A DNA stretch of 64,000 bases from CAZMCC01 sp964564695 (GTDB lineage Bacteria; Planctomycetota; Phycisphaerae; Phycisphaerales; UBA1924): positions 60,422 through 124,421 of the forward strand of contig CAZMCC010000001.1 of NCBI GenBank assembly GCA_964564695.1, in the 5' to 3' direction. Below are positions 50,541-60,690 of this stretch, piece after piece. The translations under genes were made by a program, and so were the position numbers. Below the pieces are notes generated by a model. It was not told the origin of the DNA. It did no database searches and saw only the letters and a program-made list of their open reading frames with translations. Positions within the stretch are counted from its first letter, which is position 1. Each line of letters opens with the position of its first letter.

Positions 50541-51629
50541 ATGCCGGACGAAGTCACCACGCCAGCGGGTCAGTCGTCCGACACCGGCGCGGCGGCGGCG
50601 TCGCCGGCGATGGGGGGGGTGGGGGCGATGGGGGGAGGCGGGGCCACGGGGCACCATCATGCCGGCGTGGACGCGCAGCTCTATCTGCACCCGCAGACGC
50701 TGGCGCGCCTGGGGACGCTCGAGCTCCGGGCGAAGATGATCGTCGAGGGCGTGATGAGCGGGCAGCACCGCTCGCCCTACTTCGGGTTCAGCGTCGAGTT
50801 TGCGCAGCACCGCCCCTACGTGGCGGGGGACGACCTGCGGCACCTGGACTGGAAGGTCTATGGGCGCAGCGACAAGCTGCACCTCAAGCAGTATCAGCAG
50901 GAGACGAATCTCGACCTGATGGTGCTGGTCGATTCGTCGGGGTCGATGCGGTACGGGTCGCGGACCTTTGAGGAAGCGTCGGGCGTGGCGCGCCGGACCA
51001 GCCTCGACGGGCGGACGAACTGGAGCAAGTTCGACCACGCGACGGCGGTCGCGGCGGCGTGCTCGTACATGGCGCTGCGCCAGGGCGACCGCGTGGGGCT
51101 CGGGGTGTTCGCGGATGAACTGCGGTCGCTGGTGAAGCGGTCGAGCTCGCACGGGCAGTGGCGCCAGATCGTGGGCGCCTTGTCGGTGAGCCCGATCGAC
51201 CGGCCGACGAACCTGGGGCGCGTGGTGGACCAGGTGCTGGGGAAGCTCAACAACCGGTGCCTGATCGCGCTGGTGAGCGACCTGTACGTGGATCCTGAGG
51301 AAGTGCGCTCGGCGCTGGCGCGGGTGAAGCACCGGCGCCACGACATGATCGTGCTGCAGGTGATCGATCGGGCGGAGCGGGAGTTCGACCTCACCGAGAC
51401 GCTCCCGTTCGAAGGTCTCGAGGGCGAGCCGCGGCTGAAGGTTGATCCGCGCTCGATCCGCGAGGAGTACAAAAAGGTCTTCGAGGAGCACCTGGCGAAG
51501 GTGCAGAAGACCGTGCGGTCGTTCGGGTTCGACTACCAGCTGGTCAACACGCACGACTGGCTGGGCCCGCCGATGGCGGCGTTCATGGCGCGGCGGAACT
51601 CGATGATCAAGCGGAGGAAGTCGGGGTGA
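50541..51629 (+). CDS. DUF58 domain protein
   Basis: 362 residues from ATG 50541 (ATG 50478 possible). The DUF58 core is clear: SGQHRSPYFGFSVEFAQHRP, GDDLRHLDWKVYGRSDKLHL, and a vWA-like part with LMVLVDSSGSM (MIDAS DxSxS). DUF58 proteins usually stand with a MoxR AAA+ ATPase and BatA-type vWA proteins; here MoxR is not in the window. First gene of the envelope cluster. Eight G at 50612-50619 lie in the variable N-terminus. Confidence 0.9.
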   Translation: MPDEVTTPAGQSSDTGAAAASPAMGGVGAMGGGGATGHHHAGVDAQLYLHPQTLARLGTLELRAKMIVEGVMSGQHRSPYFGFSVEFAQHRPYVAGDDLRHLDWKVYGRSDKLHLKQYQQETNLDLMVLVDSSGSMRYGSRTFEEASGVARRTSLDGRTNWSKFDHATAVAAACSYMALRQGDRVGLGVFADELRSLVKRSSSHGQWRQIVGALSVSPIDRPTNLGRVVDQVLGKLNNRCLIALVSDLYVDPEEVRSALARVKHRRHDMIVLQVIDRAEREFDLTETLPFEGLEGEPRLKVDPRSIREEYKKVFEEHLAKVQKTVRSFGFDYQLVNTHDWLGPPMAAFMARRNSMIKRRKSG

Positions 51630-51634
51630 ACGAG

Positions 51635-51666
51635 AAGGCACAGAGGCACGAAGGCACAGAGGCACA
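51635..51666 (+). repeat. Two perfect 16-bp tandem repeats (GAAGGCACAGAGGCAC)
   Basis: Two identical copies, each made of the related octamers GAAGGCAC and AGAGGCAC, fill half of the 64-bp gap between the DUF58 and BatA-like genes. The type is common as dispersed intergenic sequence in planctomycetes. Confidence 0.8.
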
Positions 51667-51693
51667 AAGGGTTGAAGCGCCCTGGGGTGCCTG

Positions 51694-54060
51694 GTGAGCT
51701 TCGCGCACCTGGGACTCCTCGCGGCCGGTCTCGCCGGGGTCTCCATCCCGGTGATTATCCACTTGCTCATGCGCCGCCGGCGCAAGCCGCTCATGTGGGG
51801 CGCCATGCGGTTCCTGCTCGAGGCGTATCGGCGTCAGCGCCGGCGGCTCATGATCGAGCAGTGGCTGCTGCTCGCCACGCGGTGCCTGCTCGTGCTGCTC
51901 GTGGCCCTCGCGATCGGACGACCGGTGTTGCAGGGGCTCGTGGGGGGCGGATCGGGGCGGACCGTGTTCGTGGTGGTCGACAACGGGCTCGCGGCGTCGG
52001 CGCGCGGGCCGGACGGGGCGACGGCCCTCGAACGCCACAAGCGGGCGGCGACGTCGCTGCTCGAGCGGCTCGCGGGCGCGGGGGCGAACGCGGACCGGGT
52101 CGCGCTGATCGCGGCGGGGGCGCCGGCGGAGGCCGTGGTGCTGCCGCCGTCGGCGGACGCGGGTGCGGTGTCGCGGCTCGTGGAATCGATCGAGGCGACG
52201 GACGCCGCGACGGACCTGCCGGGGGCGATAGGGCTGGTCGCGGGGGCGCTCGGTGCGCCGGGGGCGGAGAGCGGAGGGGAGCCGATCGACCCGGAGCGGG
52301 CGTTCGTGATCGTGCTGAGCGACTTCGGCGAGGGGTCGGCGGAGTTGTCGACGGCGCTGCCGCGGCTGCCCGCGGGCGTGCGGGTGATCGCGAGCGAGCC
52401 GGTGGCGAACTTCGCGGGCAATATCGGGATCGCGTCGCTGCAGCCCTTGCGGAGCGTGGTGATCGCCGAGCCGGGGCGGGCGGCCTCGGGGGGCGATCAG
52501 CTCGTGCGGGCGCGGCTGGTGCGCGGCGAATCGAGCGGGGAGCAGGTGGGGACGCTGCGGGTGACGCTGTCGTCGGCGCTGCGCGATTCGGGGATGAGCG
52601 GGCGGACGAACTTCCGCTTCGCGCCCGGGCAGGACGAGGTGAGCGTGGGCGTGGCCCTCGCGCCGGGCGGCGCCGAGACGGCCCCGGGCTTGCCCGCCGG
52701 CTTCGGCGTGCTGCGCGGGGAGATCGATGCGGACGCGATCGCGGGCGACAACGCGGCGCTGCGACCCGTGCAGACGAGGGCGGCGATCCGCGTGGGCGTG
52801 ATCGGGGCGGCGGCGTTCGAGTCGCGCTCGAGCCTCGATGAGCTGGACGCGGCGGAGTGGCTGCGGCTGGCGCTGGCGCCGGTCGAGGGCGGGGCGGTGG
52901 AAGTGCAGAGCGTCGAGCCCTCGGCGGTGGATGTGACGCGCCTGGCGGCGCTCGACGGCGTGGTGATCGCGCGGCCCGACCTGCTGGGCGCCGAGCAGTG
53001 GCGACCGGTGCGGGCGTTCGCGGACTCCGGCGGCCTGGTGGTGATCGCGCCGCCGGCGGATGTGAGCGTGCACCTGTGGGCCGACGTGGCGGGGACGGAA
53101 CTTGGAATCGCGTGGGGACTCGCGCGCGAGGCGACCGACCTTGGCGAGGCGGGGGCGACGCCCACCGCGGCGGCGCCGAGCGGGAGCGACGAGCTGCCCG
53201 ATTTGCTCGAGGCGGTGCGGCCGGAGCTTGGCCCGCTGGGAGAGGCCGTGCGGGTGTTCCGCGTGCTGGCGCCGCAGGTTGGGGCTGGGCGTGCGCTGCT
53301 GTCGCTGTCGGACGGGAAGCCGCTGGTGTGGGTGGCGCGGACGGGCTCGGCGGGAGCGGGTGGGGTAGCGGCGCCAGGTGCGCCGGGTGCGAAGGCGTCG
53401 AGCGGGTCCGGGCTGGTGGTGTACCTGAGCACCGCGCCCGAGTTGAGCTGGACCGACCTGCCGGCCAAGCCGCTGATGATCGCGATGATGCAGGAAATCG
53501 TGCGTCAGGGCGTGGGCCAGGCGCGCGGGAGCTGGACGGCGGTCGCGGGTCGGAGCGTGGCGACCCCCACGAGGACGGTCGAGTTGCGGCGTATCGGTGA
53601 GACCGCGGGCGATGTGCCGGCGGGCGCGGTGCGGGTCGGGGCCGCGGGGCTCACGACCGAGGCGGTGCGGCGCTCGGGGCTGTTTGTCGCGACGGACGAT
53701 CGGGGCGGGGCGCGGGGGTTGGTGGCGGTGAACGCGGACGCACGCGGCGGGCGGCTTGCGGGCCAGGCGCGGGCGCAGGTGGAATCGTGGATCGGCGCGG
53801 GGCTCACGCAGCCGGGCGCGCCGGTGCAGTGGGTCGACGCGAGTGCGGGGTTGGGCGGCGACGCGGCGGCGGCGAGCTCGTGGGGCGGGCTGCTGGGCGT
53901 CGATCGCGGCGGGCCGCCGATCAGCATGCCGCTCCTGGTGGCGGCGCTGGCGCTGGCGGCGCTGGAGACGTGGCTGGCGCGCCGTGCGAGCCACGCGGAC
54001 GCGGGGGTTGAGGGAACGGGTTCGATCAGCGGCGCTGGCGCGCTGGGGAGGGCCGCATGA
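51694..54060 (+). CDS. BatA-like membrane protein with vWA-type domain
   Basis: 788 residues, GTG start. The BatA N-terminal domain is evident: two hydrophobic hairpins with IPVIIHLLMRRRRKPLMWGA and LLLATRCLLVLLVALAIGRP. Then a vWA-like domain with a degenerate MIDAS (VFVVVDNGLAASARG), beta-rich periplasmic domains, and a final helix (PLLVAALALAALETWLARRA). Overlaps the next gene by four bases. Bat proteins were linked to aerotolerance in Bacteroides; function in planctomycetes is unknown. Confidence 0.85.
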   Translation: MSFAHLGLLAAGLAGVSIPVIIHLLMRRRRKPLMWGAMRFLLEAYRRQRRRLMIEQWLLLATRCLLVLLVALAIGRPVLQGLVGGGSGRTVFVVVDNGLAASARGPDGATALERHKRAATSLLERLAGAGANADRVALIAAGAPAEAVVLPPSADAGAVSRLVESIEATDAATDLPGAIGLVAGALGAPGAESGGEPIDPERAFVIVLSDFGEGSAELSTALPRLPAGVRVIASEPVANFAGNIGIASLQPLRSVVIAEPGRAASGGDQLVRARLVRGESSGEQVGTLRVTLSSALRDSGMSGRTNFRFAPGQDEVSVGVALAPGGAETAPGLPAGFGVLRGEIDADAIAGDNAALRPVQTRAAIRVGVIGAAAFESRSSLDELDAAEWLRLALAPVEGGAVEVQSVEPSAVDVTRLAALDGVVIARPDLLGAEQWRPVRAFADSGGLVVIAPPADVSVHLWADVAGTELGIAWGLAREATDLGEAGATPTAAAPSGSDELPDLLEAVRPELGPLGEAVRVFRVLAPQVGAGRALLSLSDGKPLVWVARTGSAGAGGVAAPGAPGAKASSGSGLVVYLSTAPELSWTDLPAKPLMIAMMQEIVRQGVGQARGSWTAVAGRSVATPTRTVELRRIGETAGDVPAGAVRVGAAGLTTEAVRRSGLFVATDDRGGARGLVAVNADARGGRLAGQARAQVESWIGAGLTQPGAPVQWVDASAGLGGDAAAASSWGGLLGVDRGGPPISMPLLVAALALAALETWLARRASHADAGVEGTGSISGAGALGRAA

Positions 54061-56612
54061 ACGACGCCGCGGCCTGGCTGCTGGGGCTTGAGCAATTGCG
54101 CTTCGGCGAGCCGAACGTGGAGTTCGGCTTTGCGCATCCGCTGCCGGCGTGGGGCTGGGCGCTGGTGATCCTGCTCGCGATCGGAGCGGCGTGGTGGAGC
54201 TATCGGCGGCTCTTGGGGCCGGTGTGGTGGCGAGGGGCGTTGGGAGTGGCGCGGGCCCTCGTGCTCGTGCTGCTGGTGGTGCTGATCGCGGGGCCGCGCC
54301 TGATCAAGCCGAACGAGACGCGTGAGAAGGACTGGGTGATCGTGCTGGTCGACCGGTCGGCGTCGATGGGCGTGCGCGACGTCGCGCCCGATGGCTCGAC
54401 AGGAGCGGTCACGCCCGAGACCCTGCGGACACGCGACGAGCAGCTGCGGGCGGCGCTCGAGGAATCGAGCCCGCTGTGGCGCGAGCTGGCGAAGGAACGC
54501 GTGGTGCTGTGGATGGGGTTCGACGCGCAGGCGTTTGAGCTCGAAGGGCAGGGGTCGCCGTCGTCGCCGGTGAGTAGCGCGGAAGATGCGCCGCCGGTGA
54601 AGCTCGAGGCGCCCGACGGGCGGCGCACGGCGATCGGGCGGGCGCTGGAGCAGGCCCTTAAGCGGGCCGCGGCCAGGCCGGTGGCGGGCGTGGTCGTGCT
54701 CAGCGACGGGCGGAGCAGCGACGACGTCGGGCGTGGCGTGTTGCGCCGGCTCGAAGCGGAGAAGATCCCCGTGTTCGTGGTGCCGATCGGGAGCGGGCGG
54801 GCGCTGGCGGATGTTGCGGTGCGTGCTGCCGAGGCGCCGGCGTCGGCGTTCGTGAACGACATCGTGCCGGTGCAGATCGAGATCGAGCGGATCGGCCCGC
54901 CCGAGGGGCGCGGGGCTGTGAAGGTCGAGCTGGTCGATCAGATTTCGGGCGAGGTGCTCGATCAGAGGCGTGTCGAGCCGCCCCCCCCCACGGTGGTCGA
55001 GGCGACCGACTCGGGAGCGGCGGCCGCGAGCGACGGCGTGGAGTCGGTGAAGCAGGCGATCACGCTCACGGCCAAGCCGGTCCGCGCGGGGCCGACGAAC
55101 TGGACGGTGCGCGTCACGCCCGAGGGCGACGACCTGACGGGAGAGAACAACCGGGCGGACATCGAGCTGACGCTCGAGGACCGGCCGCTGCGGAGCGTGT
55201 ACTTCGACGGCGCGCCGCGCTGGGAGTTCCGCTACCTCAAGAACCTGCTCATCCGCGAGCAGAGCATTGTGTCGAGCAACCTCGTGCTTTCGCCCGGACG
55301 AAGCTACACGCAGGAGGGCGACGAGGCCCTCGCGGCGATGCCGACCACGCCGGCCCAGTGGCGCGAGTTCGACGTGATCATCCTCGGCGACGTGAGCCCG
55401 GACGTGTTCACGCCCGAGCAGCTGCTGCAGCTGCGCGACCTGGTCGCCAGCCGCGGCGCGGGGCTCGTGTGGATCGGCGGCGAGGGCGCGACGCCGGGGG
55501 CGTGGGCCGGGACGCCGCTGGGCGATCTCGTGCCGTTCAGCGCCGGCGGCGGCGAGTCCGGCGGCGGCGTGGGCGAGGGCGTCGTGCAGTCGTGGGACGG
55601 CGAGCTGGTGGTGCGGCCGACGGAGGCCGCGGCCCGGTACGGCGTGCTGCGCCTGCGGGCGACGCCCGACGAAGCGGCGCCGGCGGGGTCGGCGATGTCG
55701 TGGTGGCCGGCGGCGCTGGCGGACGCGGGCGCGAACTGGTCGCGACTGCGCTGGGCCCAGCGCATCGAGCGCGGGATGCTCAAGCCCAGCGCCGAGGTGC
55801 TGGCCGAGGCGAAGGTGGTCACCGGGGCCGACATCGACCGCGGCGGGCCGATCGTGATCACCATGCGGTACGGCGCCGGACGCGTGCTCTATGTCGCGAC
55901 CGATGAGATTTGGCGCTGGCGCTACGGGCGGGGCGAGGACCTGCCGGAGAAGTTCTGGCTGCCGCTCGTGCGACTGCTCGGGCGCGACAGCCTGGCGCGG
56001 TCAGGCGCGGCGGCGCGGCTGAGCGTTTCGCCGGCGCGGGCGCCGGTGGATGCGCCGGTGCGGATCATCGTCGACCTCATCGACCAGCGGCTCATCGATC
56101 AGGCCCCGCCCACGGTCACGGTGCGGGTCGCCCCGCTCGAGGCCGGCGACGACGACGGCGCGACCGGCTCGGCCGGGGACGTCGTGCTCACGCCCGAGGA
56201 TGGCGGCACCACGCCCACCACTCCCGGCGGCGGCGGCATCGGCGCAGGGTCGCGCCGCTACGCCGGGCTCTGGGCCCCGACTCGGGCGGGCAAGTTCCGC
56301 GCGACCGCGACCGACGCCCTTTTGAGCGACCAGAAGCTCGTGGCGGACATTGAGGTGTGGCTCCCCGACGACGAGCTCAGGCGCCCGCAGGCCGATCACC
56401 CGCGACTGGCGGACCTGGCGAAGGCCACCGAGGGCAAGGTCGTCGAGCCGCGGGACCTGGGGGGGCTGGGTCCGCTGCTCCCGAACCGGCGGGTGGTGAT
56501 CGTGGGGGCGCCGGAAGAAGAGACGCTGTGGGACTCGCCGCTGGCGCTGATGTTGTTCCTGGGGCTGATCACCGCGGAATGGGTCGGAAGACGCCTGATT
56601 CGGTATGTGTGA
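54057..56612 (+). CDS. Membrane vWA protein with glutamine-amidotransferase-like region
   Basis: 851 residues, ATGA overlap with the previous stop and GGAGG five bases upstream. Helices at about 26-45 and 60-80, vWA domain with an intact MIDAS (VIVLVDRSASMG), then immunoglobulin-like segments and a region (REFDVIILGDVSPDVFTPEQ, RGAGLVWIGGEG) like class-I amidotransferase-fold domains without the nucleophile Cys. C-terminal helix (LALMLFLGLITAEWVGRRLI). Nine C at 54981-54989 encode Pro. Partner of the BatA-like protein. Confidence 0.83.
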   Translation: MNDAAAWLLGLEQLRFGEPNVEFGFAHPLPAWGWALVILLAIGAAWWSYRRLLGPVWWRGALGVARALVLVLLVVLIAGPRLIKPNETREKDWVIVLVDRSASMGVRDVAPDGSTGAVTPETLRTRDEQLRAALEESSPLWRELAKERVVLWMGFDAQAFELEGQGSPSSPVSSAEDAPPVKLEAPDGRRTAIGRALEQALKRAAARPVAGVVVLSDGRSSDDVGRGVLRRLEAEKIPVFVVPIGSGRALADVAVRAAEAPASAFVNDIVPVQIEIERIGPPEGRGAVKVELVDQISGEVLDQRRVEPPPPTVVEATDSGAAAASDGVESVKQAITLTAKPVRAGPTNWTVRVTPEGDDLTGENNRADIELTLEDRPLRSVYFDGAPRWEFRYLKNLLIREQSIVSSNLVLSPGRSYTQEGDEALAAMPTTPAQWREFDVIILGDVSPDVFTPEQLLQLRDLVASRGAGLVWIGGEGATPGAWAGTPLGDLVPFSAGGGESGGGVGEGVVQSWDGELVVRPTEAAARYGVLRLRATPDEAAPAGSAMSWWPAALADAGANWSRLRWAQRIERGMLKPSAEVLAEAKVVTGADIDRGGPIVITMRYGAGRVLYVATDEIWRWRYGRGEDLPEKFWLPLVRLLGRDSLARSGAAARLSVSPARAPVDAPVRIIVDLIDQRLIDQAPPTVTVRVAPLEAGDDDGATGSAGDVVLTPEDGGTTPTTPGGGGIGAGSRRYAGLWAPTRAGKFRATATDALLSDQKLVADIEVWLPDDELRRPQADHPRLADLAKATEGKVVEPRDLGGLGPLLPNRRVVIVGAPEEETLWDSPLALMLFLGLITAEWVGRRLIRYV

Positions 56613-56790
56613 GCATGGCGAGCGGGTCAGAATTCTCGGGCCGTGAACGGGAACCGAACCCCGGCGTTCAGATGGCGGTAGAACAACGGGCGGCTTGCCG
56701 GGAACAACGCGCCCGGGGGGCGTGGTGAGCCGAATCGATGGATGGATACTTCATGGTCGGACGGCCCGGTCCGCTTCATTTCGAGAGTGA

Positions 56791-59700
56791 GTGAGTCCAA
56801 TGCACGAACCGACCGATCGGCAATCCGGTTCGGGTCCCCTTCCGGCCGTTCCCACGCCGGATGTGCCGGCGCGGGCTGGCGAGGATGTCGCCGCCATCGA
56901 GTCACGCCTCGGGACGCTGCGGGCGCGGGTGCGCCGGCTGCTGGCGGTCCGGGCCGGGGCCCTCATCGGGGCGTCGGCGATCGCGGCGGCGCTGGTCTGG
57001 GGACTTGCGGACTACGCCACGCGCACGCCGGGCTGGCTGCGCGGGTTCGTGCTGATCGTCGGGCTGGCGGCGGCGGCGGCGGCGATCCGTCGCCTGCTGA
57101 TGCCGGCCCTGCGGTTCGCGCCGAGCCTGACGGAGCTGGCCCTGCGGGTCGAGCGGTCCGAGCCGGGCAAGCAGCGCGGGCTCGGCGGCGTGCTCGCCTC
57201 GGGCCTCGAGCTTGGACGTGCGGACGAGAAGGGGATGGCGGGGCAGCTCGCGGCGGGCGTGGTCCGGCGCGCCTCGGGCGGGCTCGAGACGATCGATCCG
57301 GCGCTGCTGGTCGACCCGGCGCGGGCGCGGCGTGCGGCCATCGTGCTGGGCGTCGCGGTGGCCGGAGTGCTGGGACTCGCGATCGCGCGGCCGGTGTATG
57401 TCGCGACGGGCGCGGCCCGCGTGCTGGCGCCGTGGGCCGGGGTGAGCTGGCCGAAGCGCACGCCCGTGGTCGACCTGACGAACGAACGTGTTCACGCGCT
57501 GGGCTCGGCCTTCGAGCTCCGCGCCGGTGTGGCGGCGCCCGCGGGGCGTGCCGATCGTGCCCGGGTATGGGCCAGCTACCGCGTGCGCTATGGCGACGAC
57601 TGGGGCGAGACGCGGCGTGTTCTGCTCACCGCGCAGGACAAGAGCGAACCGCTCACCGGCGACGCGAGCTCGGTCGGCGAGGCCGCGGGCGTGGACAGCG
57701 CCCGCGTGTTCGAGCGGCTCATCGAGCCCTCGGCGCTGGTGCGCACGGGCGACGCCAAGTCGGGCGCGGAGGGTGAGTTGGAATACTGGTTCGAGAGCGA
57801 CGACGACCAGACGAGGTCGGGCAAGGTCACGCTCGTGGAGCCGCCCGCGGTGGCGGGCGTGCTGGCGGTCGTGAAGGCGCCGGCGTACGCCGTGGCCCGC
57901 GGGGAGGCCCAGCCGGAGCGCCACGTCGAACTCGGCACCGGCAGCGACGAGCGGGCCGTCATCGGCGGCGTGCTCGCGGGCTCGCGGGTGAATCTCACGA
58001 TGACGTTCAACAAGGCCCTGCCCACGCCCGCCGGCGACGGCGCGGCGCGGACGGAGTTCATCCGCTCGACGCTGGGCCCGGACCTGGGTGCGCTCGCCGA
58101 ACGCGGCACGGCACTCGACTCAACATTCGACGGCGCGAAGTGGTCCTTGAGCTGGACCGCCCGCCAGAGCGTGCGCCTCGTGGTGAAGCCGACCGACTCG
58201 CACGGCCTGGGCGCCGGCGAAGAGGCCGTGTTCCGCGTCGACGCGATCGCCGATGCGCCCGCGTCGGTGACGGTGACGTCGCCGCAGTCGGACCAGGCGG
58301 TGCTGACGACCGCGGTGATCGCGGTGACGGGCGAGGCGCGCGACGACATCGCGCTGGAATACGTGGGGCTGGACACGCGCCGGGCCAAGCCGCTCGCGGG
58401 GTCGCAGTCCAAGCAGGCCGAGCCGAGCGAGGAGTGGACACAGGCCGCCCGGCGCAAGCCCGAGGTCGGCGCCGAGGGTGCGGTCGCGACGCCCAGCGCG
58501 GACGCCTCGCGGCGCGCGATCATCGAGGCGCCCATCGAGCTGGCCGGGTTCAACCTGACTCCCGGCGACGAGCTGTGGATCACGGCGGTCGCGGGGGACA
58601 CGTACGAGCTCGACGGCGAGCGCCACCCCGAGAGCCGCTCGCCGGTTCGCCGGCTGCGGGTGATCTCCGAAGAGCAGTTCACGGCCCAGGTGTGGGCGGA
58701 ACTCTCGGCGGGGCGCCGCTCGCTGCTCAAGATCGACGAGGACCAGGCCAAGCTCCGCGACCAGCTCGCGTCGCCGGACGCGGCGAGCGCGGTCGAGCGC
58801 CCGCAGGCCGGCGTCACCGAGCGGCTCGCCGCCGAGTCGCGGGCCCTGGAGCGCGTGCAGAAGCGCATCAGCGAGAACCGGCTGAAGGACGAGGAGCTCA
58901 GCGGCGTGATCCAGCAGGCGGCCGAGCTGCTGACCCGCGCGGGCGAGAGCTCGACGCAGGCGTCGGCGAAGGCCGGTGAGCTGGCGCGCGAGCCCAAGAG
59001 CGAACAAGAGAATCAGGATCGGGCACGCAAGACGCAGGCCGAGCAGGACAAAGTGCGTGACCGGCTCGCGCAGGCCGTGCGCCTGCTCGACCGCGGCCAG
59101 GACGCCTTCGCGGTCCGTCGCGAGCTCGAGCGCCTGGCGGCACGCCAGGGTCAGCTCCGCGAGCGCACGGGCGAGCTGACCCGTCAGACCGCGGGCAAGT
59201 CGAGCGACCAGCTCTCGCCCGAGCAGGCGCAGTCGCTCCAACAGCTCGCGCAGGAGCAGGAATCGCTCGCCTCGCAGGCCGAGGAGGCGATCCGGCGACT
59301 GACCGAGAAGCAGAAGGAGCTCGAGCAGAAGGACCCGGCGACGGCCAAGGCGCTCTCGGAAGCGGCCCGGCGCGGGCAGCGCGAGCGCGTGAACCAGCTC
59401 ATGGAGCAGGCCGCCCAGCAGATCGAGGAGAACCAGGGCTCCAGCGCCCAGAGCGACCAGCAGCGGGCGCAGAAGGCCCTCGAGCAGATGGTGCAGGACC
59501 TGCAGAACGCGGCGAGCAAGCGCGACGAGGCGCTGCGCCGGGCGCTGGCGGACCTCATTGAGTCGATCGACGCCCTCATCGCGCAGCAGACGGGCGAACT
59601 CGCGGCGCTTGACGGCGCGGGCGCGTCGGCCTCAGGCCCCGTGCTCGCGGCCCTGGCCCCGGGCATGATGCGACTGAACACGAACACCCTCGGCGTGCAG

Positions 59701-60690
59701 GAGACCGCGAAGGAAGCCGGCGACGAGACGGCGAAGATCGCCGAGCTCATCGGCGAGGCCGCCGATGCCCAGACCGGCGCGATCGGCATCCTGCGTGCGC
59801 CGACCCCGAGCTTCGCCGGCGCCGGCCAGGCGGAGAAGCTGAGCCTTGAGAAGCTCGAGGCCGCGAAGGCCGAGGCCGAGCGGATGGACGAGGACGCGGC
59901 CCAGCGTGAGCAGGACCGGGCCGCGGGCGAGCTCAAGAAGGCGTACCGCGAGGCCCTCACCGAGCAGTCGTCGATCCTCGCGGAGACCGAGCCGCTGGTG
60001 GGCAAGGAAGAGATGACCCGGCGCGACCGTGCCGCGGCGCGGGAGCTGGGCGGTCGCCAGAAGATGCTCAAGGACAAGCTCAGCGAGCTGCACCGGGCGA
60101 CGAAGGAGCTGAGCGACGCGACGGTCTTCGACTTCGCCCACAAGCGGCTCGACGAGCTGATGGACAGCGCGTCGGCGCCGCTGAACGAGGGGCGGGCCGA
60201 GGCGCTCGTGACGCGCAAGCAGCGGGCCGCGCTGCGGATCATCGAGTCGCTCGTCGCTTCGCTCGAGCGCTCCAAGCAGGACAGCGAGTTCCGGAACCAG
60301 CAGGGCGGCGAGGGCGGCGGCCAGGGCGGCGGCGGCGGCAAGAAACCGCTCGTGCCCCCGATCGCGCAGCTCAAGCTGCTGCGCGACCTTCAGCTCCAGG
60401 CCGCGGAGGCCACCCGCGACTCGGTTGACGCCAAGGACGACGCGGCACTCGAGGACGCGGGTTCGCTGCAGCAGGAGATCTCCGCCCGAGCCGCGCAGCT
60501 GCTCGAGCAGCTGAAACAACAGGGCGGCGGCGGGAGCGGGGGCCGGGCTCCGCCGGAGAAGCACGACGGCGGCGGTGGGGGTGGTGGGGGTGGTGGGGGT
60601 GGTGGGGGTGGTGGGGGTGGCGGCGGCGCGGACGTGCCTAAGGATGGTGATGCGCCCAAGAGTCCCTTGCGGGCGGGAGGTCGGCGATGA
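56791..60690 (+). CDS. Very long coiled-coil membrane protein (DUF4175-like)
   Basis: 1299 residues from GTG 56791; ATG 56800 is equally possible. Membrane helices at about 55-75, 84-105 and 187-207, then Ig-like beta domains (about 230-620) and a very long Gln/Glu/Ala-rich coiled coil (about 640-1200) with hardly any aromatic residue. The tail is poly-Gly encoded by a nine-base tandem repeat. Layout resembles DUF4175-type proteins found with DUF58/Bat genes. No enzymatic motif seen; a structural or force-bearing role across the periplasm is inferred. 178 bp separate it from the vWA gene, with nothing recognisable in between. Confidence 0.8.
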   Translation: MSPMHEPTDRQSGSGPLPAVPTPDVPARAGEDVAAIESRLGTLRARVRRLLAVRAGALIGASAIAAALVWGLADYATRTPGWLRGFVLIVGLAAAAAAIRRLLMPALRFAPSLTELALRVERSEPGKQRGLGGVLASGLELGRADEKGMAGQLAAGVVRRASGGLETIDPALLVDPARARRAAIVLGVAVAGVLGLAIARPVYVATGAARVLAPWAGVSWPKRTPVVDLTNERVHALGSAFELRAGVAAPAGRADRARVWASYRVRYGDDWGETRRVLLTAQDKSEPLTGDASSVGEAAGVDSARVFERLIEPSALVRTGDAKSGAEGELEYWFESDDDQTRSGKVTLVEPPAVAGVLAVVKAPAYAVARGEAQPERHVELGTGSDERAVIGGVLAGSRVNLTMTFNKALPTPAGDGAARTEFIRSTLGPDLGALAERGTALDSTFDGAKWSLSWTARQSVRLVVKPTDSHGLGAGEEAVFRVDAIADAPASVTVTSPQSDQAVLTTAVIAVTGEARDDIALEYVGLDTRRAKPLAGSQSKQAEPSEEWTQAARRKPEVGAEGAVATPSADASRRAIIEAPIELAGFNLTPGDELWITAVAGDTYELDGERHPESRSPVRRLRVISEEQFTAQVWAELSAGRRSLLKIDEDQAKLRDQLASPDAASAVERPQAGVTERLAAESRALERVQKRISENRLKDEELSGVIQQAAELLTRAGESSTQASAKAGELAREPKSEQENQDRARKTQAEQDKVRDRLAQAVRLLDRGQDAFAVRRELERLAARQGQLRERTGELTRQTAGKSSDQLSPEQAQSLQQLAQEQESLASQAEEAIRRLTEKQKELEQKDPATAKALSEAARRGQRERVNQLMEQAAQQIEENQGSSAQSDQQRAQKALEQMVQDLQNAASKRDEALRRALADLIESIDALIAQQTGELAALDGAGASASGPVLAALAPGMMRLNTNTLGVQETAKEAGDETAKIAELIGEAADAQTGAIGILRAPTPSFAGAGQAEKLSLEKLEAAKAEAERMDEDAAQREQDRAAGELKKAYREALTEQSSILAETEPLVGKEEMTRRDRAAARELGGRQKMLKDKLSELHRATKELSDATVFDFAHKRLDELMDSASAPLNEGRAEALVTRKQRAALRIIESLVASLERSKQDSEFRNQQGGEGGGQGGGGGKKPLVPPIAQLKLLRDLQLQAAEATRDSVDAKDDAALEDAGSLQQEISARAAQLLEQLKQQGGGGSGGRAPPEKHDGGGGGGGGGGGGGGGGGGGGADVPKDGDAPKSPLRAGGRR
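60574..60620 (+). repeat. Nine-base tandem repeat TGGTGGGGG
   Basis: Four perfect copies (60582-60617) with partial copies on both sides, encoding poly-glycine near the C-terminus of the coiled-coil protein. Unit length is a multiple of three, so copy-number change would keep the frame. Confidence 0.85.
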
